From Platycnemis pennipes (lineage: Eukaryota; Arthropoda; Insecta; Odonata; Platycnemididae), in contig OW121851.1 of assembly GCA_933228895.1 (NCBI GenBank), positions 133,223,624 through 133,287,623 on the forward strand: 64,000 nucleotides of DNA, read 5' to 3'. The position numbers and the translations under genes are program-made. This document shows, piece after piece, positions 23,795-35,084 of this stretch. Position 1 is the stretch's first letter. Every line of letters starts with the position of its first letter. The notes under the pieces are model-generated. The model was not told the DNA's origin. It saw nothing but the letters and a program-made list of their open reading frames with translations, and ran no database searches.

Positions 23795-23916
23795 CTGTTT
23801 CTTTGACTTCTTAATCATGGGCTGAGGTTTCAATTCTTCGTCGGAGAAAGCACGAGTTCTGGGATCAAAATCATGCCCAGTAGTAGTCGTTGTAGTAGAC
23901 GATGACATTGAAAAGT
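23795..23916 (-). CDS. Pdp1: Pdp1 exon: linker and start of extended basic region
   Basis: The acceptor is TGTTGCAG and the exon starts at 23916. Its first two bases complete an Asp codon from exon 25976-26132. It encodes FSMSSSTTTTTTGHDFDPR, then TRAFSDEELKPQPMIKK and SKKQ, followed by the donor GTAATT. DPRxRxFSDEELKPQPMIKK is diagnostic of the PAR bZIP family, where the proline- and acid-rich region meets the basic region. The Ser/Thr run is a flexible linker. Confidence 0.96.
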
Positions 23917-25975
23917 CTGCAACACAAATAGCACTCTCTCATTTCACAAAAACATTGATTGAATAAGACCCAATAAAATTTTCATTCCCTTGGACATCTA
24001 GTATTGTAAATATATAAGGATATTATTTTAATGGAAACTCTGTTCACAACTACATTACATTTTAAAGCAATAATATATTAGAACAAAACAGTTACAATTA
24101 GAAAAATAGGTTTTTGTCATCATCTACTTAATAATCTAAAAAAAAATTACATCTTCACTTCATAGTGCAAAGGTGCCTGAGTATACCTTTATTGAAATTT
24201 GTACTTTCTGATTGCTTTTCATTGTATATGTTCTGTCAATTAAGTACCAGAAATAGTTCAATAAGACAGAGACTATTAGTTTGTCCTTCAAAATAGAACC
24301 TATTTAAATACCCTCAAGCTCACAAAAACTGACAACCATCAAGACACCTCTAATGAGCATTGCCTGATAGAGCCTTCAATTCCTTATGCAAACTTTGCTT
24401 TACCCCCTTAATAGACTCAAAACATCTTCCATGCAGCAGAGGTGATTTGAGTTTGGGGCTAATATTTGCTCACATGGGACAACATCCACCATAAGTGACT
24501 TTTTATTGAATACATTTTGTTAATAGAGGAAATGACTCATCAAAGCAGCTTCAGCAACCTGTTTACGTTGCTCTTTTGAAAGAATATTGAGACCTTTGGC
24601 AATGAGTAATGCAGGGATGCAGTAATGGCAATAATATCAACTAATGTAGCAAACAGATTCATGTCCACATCCCTCTCTTATGAATGTAAGCAATGATTTA
24701 CCTATATTTTTACCTCTACTTTATCAGTGTAGTTGCTAGTTAAATATGTCAAAGGACAAATGGATCAAGGCAACTTTTCAAATATTCCTTGACCTTCCTT
24801 GAATTCTTTTATCCATTTTTAAGTACATAATGTGTTTTTTGACACATATGACTTTCTCTTAGACATTTTCAATGAATTAGTAGAAGAAATTTCACTGTCA
24901 ACACTAAACTCACTGCAATGCTTTGTTCGTTTTTAGCCAATTCTTATAATTGCCAAATACACTAGAGATTGACTAACCTAATCAGAAATGCAATCAAACT
25001 GGTGGACAGTCCGCACAATAATTAGATATAAGAGTACTAACTTACAAGAAAAAAATTCTTGCAACCTTTTACGCAGGATTTTTGAATGAATCACTTCCAG
25101 TACTTATTGAATAAAATGCATTTCTTTAATGATAAAGAATTAGAATATCAGCAATATAACTACAGCGTTGATTGATGTTGTGGATGTGGATGCAAGATAA
25201 TCTGAAGCTCACCTGAAGATAAAGACAGTGATATTCCCATATAGGAAAAGCATGAGCAAATGTAAATGAGCATGAGTAAATAATGAGATTGGCATAAACT
25301 AGAAACTAGGTGGAACACTTCATGGACCGTGGAAGTTACTCATATGAAAATGGGTTCAGCGGTAGGAAGAGAATCATAGTGACCATATTCATGAAGAGGA
25401 GGGAATTACTAGGGAGTCCATTAATAGAGACGTTAAGAAATGACAGTAAAAAAGCTGACACCTAGCAGGTCGAGGAACTTGGGGTGTTTGTGAAAGGAAA
25501 GTGAAGGTACTTTGAAAGGAAATGCAAATTTGAAGAGGGAGAGAGTGCTTAGAGCAAAATAGAGAAAAATGAGAGCTTTGCTTGCTAACACAAAGGCTAA
25601 GATAAGACTAAAAAGTGAGATTCAGCAAAGGAAAGTCAGATTGGAAGGAAAGGAAGAAAAGAGATGACTTCAATGAGAGGGTAGAACACCAGGAAAATGG
25701 ACTCACACACCTACCTGCCAGAGACCACCACAAACCTACCAAAAGAAGAGTGTGCGTGGTACAATATAAACACGCTGCATTAAAATTCAACACAACATGC
25801 TTATGACATTGACTGCTAGTAGGCAGTGAATAAGAAACGTGTATGAAGAGCCACCTAATAAAACATTGCTTTTCATACTTGATACATTGCTTTTCACACT
25901 TGATTCATTGCAATATCATTTTACGCTAATGCTTCAATTATGATTATTTGGGGCTGTCGAATACAAAGCACCCAC
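23917..25975. other. Pdp1 intron, no recognised element
   Basis: About 2 kb of A/T-rich intron. Short open frames exist near 25608-25806 on both strands but show no known motif. Confidence 0.4.
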
Positions 25976-26132
25976 CTGAGCCTGCAGGGGATGGTGGTCC
26001 AGGTACACAGCCTGAGAGTAAGGCCACTGTGTCAGCATCAGGAGTGTCGGGGTTGACAGCAGATGACATTGGTTGTTGGGGAGAACAGCGAAGCATTCTG
26101 CCCCTAGAGTGCTCCACTTTCACTATGCCGTC
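25976..26132 (-). CDS. Pdp1: Pdp1 exon: Pro/Ser-rich linker
   Basis: Between CATCATCCAG and the donor GGTGGG-type GT at 25975, the frame reads DGIVKVEHSRGRMLRCSPQQ, then PMSSAVNPDTPDADTVALL and SGCVPGPPSPAGS. The exon enters in phase 0 and leaves in phase 1. Only this frame joins correctly to both neighbours. The DPDT-like NPDTPDADTV block resembles the SPIDPDTIQV segment of vertebrate family members. The function of this linker is not established. Confidence 0.88.
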
Positions 26133-27379
26133 CTGGATGATGACAAATAAATCCAATTTTTTAATTAATATCAGCAACTAGTGAACATTTGTATGTACTT
26201 CATTTGAAGATGATAGGTCAAATTTTCCAACCTTTTTCACAAAAGAAAGAGCTGACAATATCATTAGAGAGGTTGACAGTATAAAAAATATAATCTACAA
26301 GTTACCATTCTGTTAATTACATTTTAAAAGAGATTGAGGACCAATATATGAGTTAACTAGCACCATTCAATGCATCAATACCAACAATACACTTTCATGA
26401 TGCCAGAGGGTTCATTATTACAGCTAAGTAAGTCAGTAACAGCGCATCCAATATATCTGCAATAGATATTATGGTACTAGTAGAGGGAAAATTCCACAGG
26501 TTAATCATAGCAAAACGAGAAGTAATGTACCTATTGGCCATATGTTAATTATAGTAATGCATAAGAGTATAGAAATACACATTATGAGTTTCTGTTGCAT
26601 TTTATTCTTTTGCCAGAGAGTATAGTTTGAAATAATTGTTTCCATAAAGTTCTCCTATTCCATAAAAATAATAAGTACCTAGCATGACATATTTGATGCT
26701 TCATTACTGAAAGAAGAAGAATTTCAGTAACTCCAGATCAACTTTAAAAAACATCCAGTTCAGATCAAATTTTTTAAAGTCTATGATTCCCATGGCAAGG
26801 TTATGGTTCATTCAATGTATGCAATCATGATTACAAGTTACTCAAACATAGAGAAAATCTGAAAAAGTATGGTGTGATCAGTCGTAAAATCATGGTTACT
26901 ATATTTATATACATACACAGACACAAAATCCCTGCTTAAAGTAATCTTCAACTTCTTGAGTCAATTCACTTTTTAATTTATTATATTTTGCCATAATACC
27001 ACTCCTCAAAGGTTTAAAACATTGAGGACATGTTTAGCAATGGAAAATAGTCTGAACATCACCAAACATTTCTCTACTTAAAATTCATTTGATCTGAGGG
27101 TTTTGATGTATCAGGGGTTACAGTCTTTCTTTCACACTTTTGCTATGGTTATCAAAACCATGAACTTATCAGGAAGAGCAGAAAATAGCCTTCAGCAATC
27201 TAAGTATGTGGGTTAAAAACAAATGATATAAAAGATTCCCAGAGAATATGAAGATAAAATTATCGAGCTTCAAATATAACATAAATGCAAGAGAAAGAGC
27301 AAAATTTGGATTTTTATGAATAGTAACATGCATAATGACCCATTAGCAGAGTGAACCCCAAATTATGGCTCAATTTGTG
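26133..27379. other. Pdp1 intron, no recognised element
   Basis: A/T-rich intron sequence up to the MITE family 2 copy; nothing coding is seen. Confidence 0.4.
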
Positions 27380-27752
27380 TTCTCAATCGTGCCATTTCTG
27401 CTGGGAGAGTCCTGAGTTAATTCGTTGAGTCCCACTTTTTTTAAAACTATCTTTCAGAGAAAAATTAGTCAATAGATTGTTCCACATTATTAGCAGTAAT
27501 TTCTATTGCACTATCGATAATAATAATTACTGATATATTGCATGATATAAAAAAACTAGAGGCTATGCTATTTCTTTCCTTTGTAAATATAATCATTGTT
27601 AATACTTACTCATACCATTATTTAATAAGCAATATAACTATAATGCTTTTATGATTGACATGCCCTGTTTTTTTTCCAAAATGCCCCAGGTGTTATAAGT
27701 AAAAATTTCAGAATGTCGCAGATTTTAAAGAAAATATTATGGGAACCCTAGG
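27380..27752. repeat. MITE-like repeat, family 2, copy 2
   Basis: Same-orientation relative of 3064-3470. Shared words include AGTCCCA, AACTATCTTTCAG, ATAATAATAAT, GGCTATG/GGCTGTG and AAATGCCCCAGGTGTTATAAG. The right end is ATTATGGGAACCCTAGG; the left end is diverged. Confidence 0.55.
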
Positions 27753-28385
27753 GTCAATCACTCTTTTGGACTGGAAGGAGTTATTTGAGGAGAAAGTGGG
27801 AACAGAGGAGCAGAACCAGCTTAAGGTTAACGAAGGAATCCTAGTAGCACAAAAGATGCTGAGCACATGCTCAGGGCATTTCCATTATGATCAATGAAAC
27901 ATTTCTGAATCATACTGTGAGCAAATTATGAAAATGTTTTCATGCCATTTCAGGAGTCAATCATTTTAAAACACGCATCCCACATATTTCTAGCATATGT
28001 TACAAAAACATGGTGAAAATATTTTGATGTTAGGTGCTCAAAACATTTCTAGCATATATTCATGACATGAACCATTCCCATGAACAGTGATAGATCAAAT
28101 ATGTTACAAAACATAATTGAAATATGCTCAGCATGTTTTGTCAAATATATTTTGCCTGTATTGACGACATGCTCAAAACATTTTTTCGTAAAATGTTTCC
28201 AGCACATTTCTAGCATATGATTACCCGGACATTTGTGCATGCTCAGAATATGCAAGAAACATTTTCACAATATGGAAGATATTTCAAGAAAATATGCCAA
28301 GCATATTGCATGATCATTAATTGTGCTACTAGGCAGGCATGTAGCCTGAAATTTGCTTCGGAGGGGGGCTTAGACATTTATACAT
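27753..28385. repeat. Segment with repeated CATTTCTAGCATAT words
   Basis: The words ATTTCTAGCATATG/T and AACATTTT recur at least four times between 27985 and 28220, giving a low-complexity repeat of irregular spacing. No gene. Confidence 0.45.
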
Positions 28386-29093
28386 GTGCAAAGTGTTAAG
28401 AATTTTCTATGATCGTGGAGGACACAAAAATAAACCTTGTCCTATCACCACAAAGCTGAGAAAAAACCTGAATATTATAATTCCAAAACCTAATGTTGAA
28501 CACTTTTATAATTATATAGCACCCAAAGTTTTTATACAACTACCTCAAGAATTATACTTATGTAACAACCAAGTGATGTTTCAAAAGAATCTGAGTAACT
28601 GGTTATTTTTATAAAAATATATTGAAATATATTTCAGATCTTTAGCCTAATAAGGCTAAAGATCAATTTAAAATACTCATTGTTCAAAGTTTCCATGTAT
28701 TTATGTATATTCTATATAGTACTATACAACGTTATGTAAATGTAGTTTAGTAAATTTGCTCAAAATATGTTGTATTATATTTATTGAATTTGGAATGTAC
28801 TGTGAAATATGTACCTGAATTTAATGTTAGAGATAAGAAGATTTTTTTTACATTTAAGGACAATTTAAATATTCAAGGACACAATTTCTGTTTAGTTGTA
28901 TAGCCCTTGGTATTTCATTTTCTTAATTTCTCTTGTAACTGCCGCAAAATGCCATAATCATGGAATGGCAACCCCAATTGGGGTTAACAAAGGAAGTTTC
29001 CTGCTGGGGTGCCTAATTTCAATCTCTTTTTATGTTTGTTTTATTATTTTTTGTATCTATTTTGAGAGAAATAAATGTTTATTATTATTATTA
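28386..29093 (+). mobile_element. Non-LTR retrotransposon 3' end with (ATT)n tail
   Basis: The frame to about 28612 ends NYIAPKVFIQLPQELYLCNN then FQKNLSNWLFL, a typical carboxyl end of Jockey/CR1-type reverse transcriptases. About 480 bp of 3' UTR follows, then AATAAATG and (TTA)n to 29093. The body is absent, so the copy is strongly 5'-truncated. It resembles the element at 915-2389 in tail type and not the L2-like family. It lies in a Pdp1 intron, antisense to the gene. Confidence 0.7.
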
Positions 29094-29260
29094 CTTTAAC
29101 TGGTGAATATTTGTTACAACCGGAGTTGAAAATGGGGGGCGGATTGGAATACTCTCTCGCTCGGGTAAACAATTTGTCTTAAGCCGGCCCCGGCAGAGAG
29201 GGGGAATGGGGATGTCATTCATTTTTGTGCTTTCACAAGCACGAAAGGGACATTTCTCAC

Positions 29261-29557
29261 CTGGGAGTTGGGGTAGTGCCTCTCGTCGCCACCGTCGTAC
29301 GACTCGGGGCGCGGCGATCGCGAGGGCGGCCTCCGCAGCTGCAGTGAGTCCTCCCCCTGGTCCGCTTCGGCCGTCGACGACGGCTGCTGGTGCTGGTGGT
29401 GGAGGAGCGAGGGGGGCGGCGTCGCGGCGGGCGCCGTGCGCGGCGCCATTCCGTGGGCGGTGCCGGCGGGCGCCGGCTGCTCCCCGGGCGGCGATGCTGC
29501 TTCCCCTTCCACGGGGATGCCGTTCTCCGAGAGGAACTCGTCCAGGTCCACATACTC
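29261..29557 (-). CDS. Pdp1: Pdp1 exon: PAR domain second half and Pro/Ala-rich linker
   Basis: After a CCGGACAG acceptor, 99 codons in phase 0 encode EYVDLDEFLSENGIPVEG, the conserved second half of the PAR (proline- and acid-rich) segment. A low-complexity stretch follows, rich in Pro, Ala, His and Gln, including LLHHQHQQ, and then SYDGGDERHYPNSQ before the donor GTGAGA. The exon is very GC- and CpG-rich against an A/T-rich background, as is the next exon upstream. A MITE family 1 copy begins only 92 bp upstream of its acceptor. Confidence 0.94.
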
Positions 29558-29648
29558 CTGTCCGGAAGATGGCCGGAGGAACTTAGAGGTACCGTAGACA
29601 GCCAACGCTCCCCAATGCACAGAAGCGGACTCGACTCCAGACTGTGGC

Positions 29649-30183
29649 AATGGGGGCGTTCACTCGGAACCGAAATCGCAATTTTGCACACGAAATCGTT
29701 ATATGGAAACGAAAATTGAATTTTAGCGAAAAAATTAATCTTCTAACCCGAGCCATTCACTCATAAATCAAAAATTAAAATAAGCAAAAGGTGACGCCCA
29801 CCGACGAAGCTGCCTTGATACCATTAACGTCATTTTCCTCCCGTCCTTGACAGCTTTTAGGGGAAGGGAAGGGAGTGGAGGGGGGTACTCGGAAGGTCTG
29901 ATCGCACAGATCCTGTCGCAACAGCTTCCATTGGCAGAGTCAGCAGTGTTTCCCCCATTGCGATAAGGCGAAGTAGCTTCGCGGGCTCAGTTGTGATTGG
30001 GCGAAGTCAATGACGTCAGAGGTTGCACCAAGCCCACTATTCCGAAAGGGTTAAAAAAAATCAGTTTTTCGCCATTATAACAAAAGAAATAATTGACGGA
30101 TCAAAAAACGGGAAAATACGGGTCTTTTCATTTTACAAACTCTATCAGATTCGGCAATAAAAAATATGGTGAACGACCCCATT
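29649..30183 (-). mobile_element. MITE family 1, full-length copy (535 bp)
   Basis: Starts AATGGGGGCGTTCACTCGG and ends ATGGTGAACGACCCCATT, forming a clear terminal inverted repeat. It is the reverse orientation of the copy at 5696-6229 and almost the same length. It lies in the Pdp1 intron, 92 bp from the PAR-domain exon. Confidence 0.9.
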
Positions 30184-30240
30184 ACATCTAACGAGTGGCA
30201 TTACTCATTTCTAACATGTGCCTTTGAAGTTAGAGAGTGT

Positions 30241-30790
30241 GCAAAGGAAATCAGCTAGATTTAAATCTAGCTGATTTCCTTTGCTGATTTCGAGATTTAA
30301 ATCTAGCTGATTTCCTTTGTTAAATTTGTTACAATTGTTAAAGGCCACTATGATGATTGTATTAGTGTTACGAATTTAATAAAGGAACTAGAATGGGAAT
30401 TATTATCAGAACACTGGTGGAAATTTAGACTAAACCTTTTAAGTGAATGCGAAGCTGCTTTGTTTACAGATGACGATAGATATATGCTAATTACCCCTGC
30501 GTATTATGCTATGTTTGATCAGAAAAACAAGATTAGAGAGATAGATTGTTGTACCGATGGATTAAAAATGTCATTTTTCCCGCGTACCATACGAGAGCAC
30601 AACAGGCAGAATACAGAGGGTTAGGCAGGTAAACAATTGCTGAAGTAGTCTGTAGTGCATGAAGCATTTATAAGCATTACTAACATATGCATGATAGAGA
30701 AATACCGATTAACGTATTCAGGAAAATATATTTTTTCCAATCAATAATCAATTCATTAATGTGAAGTTACTAAACAACTAGTTACCCTTT
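30241..30790 (+). mobile_element. L2-like LINE fragment with palindromic 5' joint
   Basis: The body codes, with breaks, for ELEWELLSE, NLLSECEAALFTDD, INPYYA-like and REIDCC..LKMSFFPRTIREH, the carboxyl part of the subfamily seen at 43030 and 55512. It starts in a perfect 44-bp palindrome (30241-30284), made of family sequence and its reverse complement. The 3' module is missing. Confidence 0.8.
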
Positions 30791-30795
30791 TTCTT

Positions 30796-31075
30796 AGAAG
30801 AGTGGGGGAAAAGAGAAGTGTTCCGAAGATCCTATGAATAAGACGGAATAACTTATTGAGCCACATCATGAGACGTGATGGGCAGATGAAGACAACTCCT
30901 GGAAGACAAGTGAACGGGAAGAACGACAAAGGGAGGTCTCGTATGAGATACGTGGGACAAGTGATGAAGGATGTGATAGAGAAGAAATACGTAAATACAA
31001 AGAGATTAGCCGATAGAAGAACTCAGTGGAGAGCTGCGTCGCACCAACCCCAGGATTGTTGACTGATCATAATGA
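30796..31075 (+). mobile_element. Second LINE type, carboxyl-terminal fragment
   Basis: One frame reads LSHIMRRDGQMKTTPGRQVN, then GKNDKGRSRMRYVGQVMKDV and KRLADRRTQWRAASHQPQDC with stop at about 31062. This is the GHxxRRxG..GKxxxGRPR..WR tail found in several non-LTR elements. A second, shorter copy of its end is at 14955-15005. Confidence 0.75.
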
Positions 31076-31840
31076 ATATAGAGCGTCCACTTCAACAAAG
31101 AAAGTGATTTCCCTTGGCTCAAAAGTGAGCAAGGAAGAAGGCGGTGCACCGCGGTGGTGGTGACTCCGCTGCGCCCAAAGCACCATGGTGCTGCTGCAGG
31201 ATGGCGGACAATGACGTTGCCAGCCGTCACCTCAGCTCCTTCGAGACGCCGAGCTCGTTAAGATGGTCTCTACGGTGTATATTTCAGCGTATTTATCGTG
31301 TACACACTCTCCTAAATCGCTTTCGCCATAATTACCGTTTTCCAAGAGCAGATGCATGTCTACGCGATACCCTGCAAGCCACCGCGAGGGTGTGTGGCAG
31401 GGGGTGAATATATTTTTGGAGCACTAAGGCTCAAAACAATAACATAGACGGAAAGACAGAGACAAGTGGCATAGTGGGAACATTTTGACTACTACAATCC
31501 AGCACAATTTCAGCTTTTTACAATAATAATTTTCTTTCGGGCCAAAAATTTTATCCATTGATAAATCCAAAGTGAATGAACACCGAGAGAATGCATAATA
31601 ACCAGGGTTTAGTATACCACGAAGGCACTTTTGGACCTTTCAACTACTTTCTTCACCTGCCCTGCTATTTCTTCTATCCACTGACCCCGCCCCCCTTCCC
31701 CAGAGCGGGGAAAAATTCATTTAGACACTCCTCTTCAGAAATCCACCCACTCCACACAACCGAACTCCTCAATCACCATCCTCCGCCCTACTCTTCCCTC
31801 TCACGATCCTGAGAAATTTGAATAATAATTAACTGTTATG
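31076..31840. other. Pdp1 large intron: GC-rich piece and solo L2 module
   Basis: A GC-rich piece at 31140-31260 has no recognised homology. At 31350-31405 there is an isolated - strand L2-like 3' module (ACCCTGCAAGCCACCGCGAG..GGCAGGGGGTGA). The rest is unassigned. Confidence 0.5.
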
Positions 31841-31955
31841 TAGCGTGTTTCCATGTAGTAACCTTGTTGCAAGTCAATAGTGCATGTTTGGTGATCTTCA
31901 CCCCCCGCCACACAACCTCACGTTGGCTTGCAGGGTATTACATAGATGTAGAACC
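31841..31955 (+). mobile_element. L2-like 3' end
   Basis: Reads GTCAATAGTGCATGTTTGG, then TTCACCCCCCGCCACACAAC and GGCTTGCAGGGTATTACATA with a GATGTAG tail. Only the 3' end is present. Confidence 0.8.
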
Positions 31956-32051
31956 GTCGATTCATTGTTAACTTTGCTTCACCAACGCTAAGTGACTTCC
32001 CGTCATGCCTTTTCTCCTAACTGCTGAGCAGGAAATTTACTAGGCGCAGAG

Positions 32052-32230
32052 GCCGCTTCCGGGATTCGAACCCAGGTTCTTAGGATGGGAGGTCAGTTAT
32101 GTAGCCACCGCATTTCCCCAATCCTAACTGTATTAGAGTGTGGACCCAGGCACAGACCCGCGCGGATAATGCGGTGGCAACATAACTGGCCTCCCATCCT
32201 AAGAGCCTGGGTTCCAATCCCGGAAGCGGC
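32052..32230. repeat. tRNA-like SINE head foldback, 62-bp arms
   Basis: 32052-32113 is the reverse complement, with about four mismatches, of 32169-32230. Each arm holds a tRNA-like head with GATTCGAACCC (B box) on the left and GGGTTCCAATCC on the right. The spacer is 55 bp. SINE-like body text follows the right arm to about 32320 (GAGAGCACTTGAAGTG, ATGGGACGTTA). Confidence 0.85.
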
Positions 32231-32320
32231 AGAGATTTTACCTTGGCATACCGGACCTCACTTAATTGCTATGAGGAGAGCACTTGAAGTGCAGCATTCC
32301 GTCCGTCGCATGGGACGTTA

Positions 32321-32565
32321 AACATCTACATCTACACGATACCCTACAAGTCACCGCGAGGGTATGTGGCAGGGGGTGAAGATCACCAAGCATGCACTAC
32401 CGACATGCAAACAGGCAACTATAGCGTCTCATGCAACTAGATTGTTAGTATCTATAGTATTTAAGGGATTAATATAAGCATCATGCACTACAGACTACTC
32501 TAAAACATTTCCCCTACCTATTCCTTTGCTACGCTGCCTATTCTGTTCTCTAATAGTACGGGGGA
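32321..32565 (-). mobile_element. L2-like 3' end (subfamily A)
   Basis: Starts on the + strand with CATCTACATCTACACGATACCC and GGCAGGGGGTGAAGATCACC, then the subfamily A 3' UTR and the coding end up to ATAGTACGGGGGAAAA. It follows the SINE body directly. Confidence 0.85.
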
Positions 32566-32943
32566 AAATGGGTATGGAGGTCAAGACATGCATTATTAAA
32601 TTAAAGATCTTTTCGTTTTGACCTATCAGCATTGAGTAGAAGAGAAAAAATGCCCTTCGAAGGAACTCAAAAATAAATAACCAGTACAACTTGGCATTAA
32701 CTGAAAGCGGGAGTAGTGAGCGACACGGCATTAGTTTCAAACCCTATGAACGCAAAGTGTGAGGGAAAGTAAGTTTGACCTTAATGACTCTTCAAGTCAA
32801 GATGCCATTATCAGGCAAGTAAGCCTTCCACTAATGCATTTGCTTTTCTAAATGCATAATGCCAGCAGGTAGTTTAAAACAATAATGCTGAGCTAAACAG
32901 AGGTGATTGCTTATTTTTTTGCAGCAACTACGCAATCCGCAGC

Positions 32944-34555
32944 CTACCACAGCCATTTCGATCCAGATCGAAATGGCTGTGGTAGCGAGGGTGTGTGGCA
33001 GGGGGTGAAGATCACCAAGCATGCACTATTGACATGCAAACTAGCAACTATATTGTCTCATGCAACTTGATTATTAGTATCTATAGTATTTAAGGGGTTA
33101 ATGCATGCGTCACGCACTACAGAATACTCTAAAATATTTCCCCTACCTATTCCTTTGCTATGCTGCCCATTCTGTTCTCTCATAGTACGGGAGAAAAATG
33201 CCATTTTTAATCTAACAGTACGAAAATCTATCTCTCTAATCTTATTTATCTGGTCAAATCTAGCATAATACGCTGGTATTTTTAATATATGCCTAACATC
33301 TTCAGTAAAGCGATCCGATTGAAATTTCTCTAATAGATTTAACCTGTACCTTAACCTACACTCTGTTAATGACTCCCACCCTAATTCTTGTATTAATTCT
33401 GATACACTACTCAACCTATCGTAACATCTTTTAACGAACCTAGCTGCTCTACGCTGCACACTGTCTAGTTCTCTGATCAAACCTAATTCATTCGGATCCC
33501 ATACACTGGCTGCATACTCAAGGTGGGGCCTAACTAGTGAAAAGTAACATCGCTCTTTTGTCTTCTCATTACATTTCCCAAGTACTCTTTTTATAAATCC
33601 TAGCTTTCTCTTCGCTCGGCCGCATATTTCCCGGATGTGTCTTTCCCACGAAAAATCTTTAGTTATTTGCACACCTAAATACCTTCTGGTTTCAACGCTC
33701 TCCATCTTCGTGTTACTAATTTTATACGATCGTTCTATCGAATTATTCCTCCTCCAAAAATTGATAGCTACACACTTTTTAAGGTTAAGTTCTAACTGCT
33801 ATTTGTCGCACCACTCTTGAATTGCTAAGCGAATTCCTGTCTTTTTCTTTTGGTATACCCCTGTACACTACAGCATCGTCTGCAAAAAGTCTAAGTTTAC
33901 TACTAACTACGGTACCCAAATCGTTTATGTATAAAAGAAATAGAAGCGGACGTATTACGCTACCGATATGACTTTGATTGTGCCCGACATGATACCATCT
34001 ATGACAACCCTCTGCTCCCGCCCACTTAAGAATTCTTTTACCCAACATACAACGTCTTTATTTATACCAAAACTCTCTAATTTCAATATTAATTTATCAT
34101 GAGGAACTTTATCGAACGCCTTTTTAAAATCTAAAAATATCGCATCAACTTCAGTACCGTTTTCGCCGTATAATAAAATATCGTGTACGAATGAGGATAA
34201 TTGTGTCTCGCAAGATCTACCTTTCCGGAACCCATGCTGGCTGTTTATGAGTAATCCCTGACTATCCAAATGCCCCATGATCGAACTGACTACAATGTGC
34301 TCAAATATCTTACAAGAGATTGACGTGAGTGAAATGGGTCTGTAGTTACTAGGTTCTACTCTTTTACCGCTTTTAAAAAATAGGTGTAATGTTAGCTACT
34401 TTCCAATCCTTCGGTACTAGGTGGTTCTTTAGTGTTTGATTGAATATTATTTCTAGATCGGGGCCATTTCAGAAGCTAATGTTTTACATGCTCTGGAAGG
34501 AATTTGATCGGGACCTGGTGATTTGTTTTTACTAATGTTTTCTTACTGCTGATCT
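32944..34555 (-). mobile_element. L2-like LINE, RT to near 3' end (subfamily A), frameshifted
   Basis: On the - strand: LASEM-type start near 34490, HGFRKGRSCETQLSSF, FLDFKKAFDKVPH, GSVIRPLLFLLYINDL, the catalytic LRLFADDAVVYR, RRYLGVQITKDFSWERHI, CYFSLVRPHLEYAASVWD, DSVQRRAARFVKRCYD and MAFFSRTMREQN. Several frame changes lie between about 33700 and 34060. It is 5'-truncated. Its expected hairpin and TAGATG tail are replaced at 32944-32985 by a 20-bp-arm palindrome. Confidence 0.9.
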
Positions 34556-34639
34556 ATTCCGCGACATGAAATTTTTACCACGAAATAAAACCACGGATTC
34601 GAAGCTAACGACGACGGCGGGCTTCTCTGACGAGTTCCT

Positions 34640-35048
34640 TCCCTTTATTAAATTACCCATCGATCCTAAAATGACGCAAATGACCTCAGCTGTCGGTCGC
34701 CTCCCATGAACAACTACTCAAATACGGGTGTGTGGAGGCTGGAATTGGAAGGGCTGGCTCGGTGCAACGGTTAGAGGAGTGGCCTCCTACCCCGAGGGCC
34801 AGGATTCGAATCCAGGCAGTGGAAGATAATTTTCAGATTCTGGTAGGTACACCGCCTCCTACTTGGATGTTTTGCGGAGAGCATTCGAGTTCAGTATTCC
34901 GTCCGTCAGATGGGACGTTAAAGCCATGGTCCCCTTGGCGTCTGTCGTTAACAGCAGGTTTATGCCGACGCCGGGTTTCTCTCCACTCCTCCTCTTTTCC
35001 CTTCCGTTACCATCCTTGTAAATTTCCTTCCGTCTGAAGCACCCATAA
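34640..35048 (+). mobile_element. SINE copy 2 behind a partial SINE tail
   Basis: 34640-34725 matches the 3' part of the SINE (GACCTCAGCTGTCGGTCGCC). From about 34728 a second copy begins with a tRNA-like head (GGTTAGAGGAGTGGCCTCC, B box GATTCGAATCC), then GCATTCGAGTTCAGTATTCC, ATGGGACGTTAAAGCC and TTTCTCTCCACTCCTCC. The two are head to tail. Confidence 0.8.
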
Positions 35049-35084
35049 GTGCTGAAAGAGACTCGAAAGCACAGAAGGGATGAG

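Noticed and set aside
29206..29719. Ala/Arg-rich open frames on both strands at the second PAR exon
   Set aside because: Shadow frames of the GC-rich Pdp1 exon 29261-29557.
33058..33705. Host gene of 215 codons
   Set aside because: The sequence is the carboxyl part of a non-LTR reverse transcriptase with many related copies in the window.
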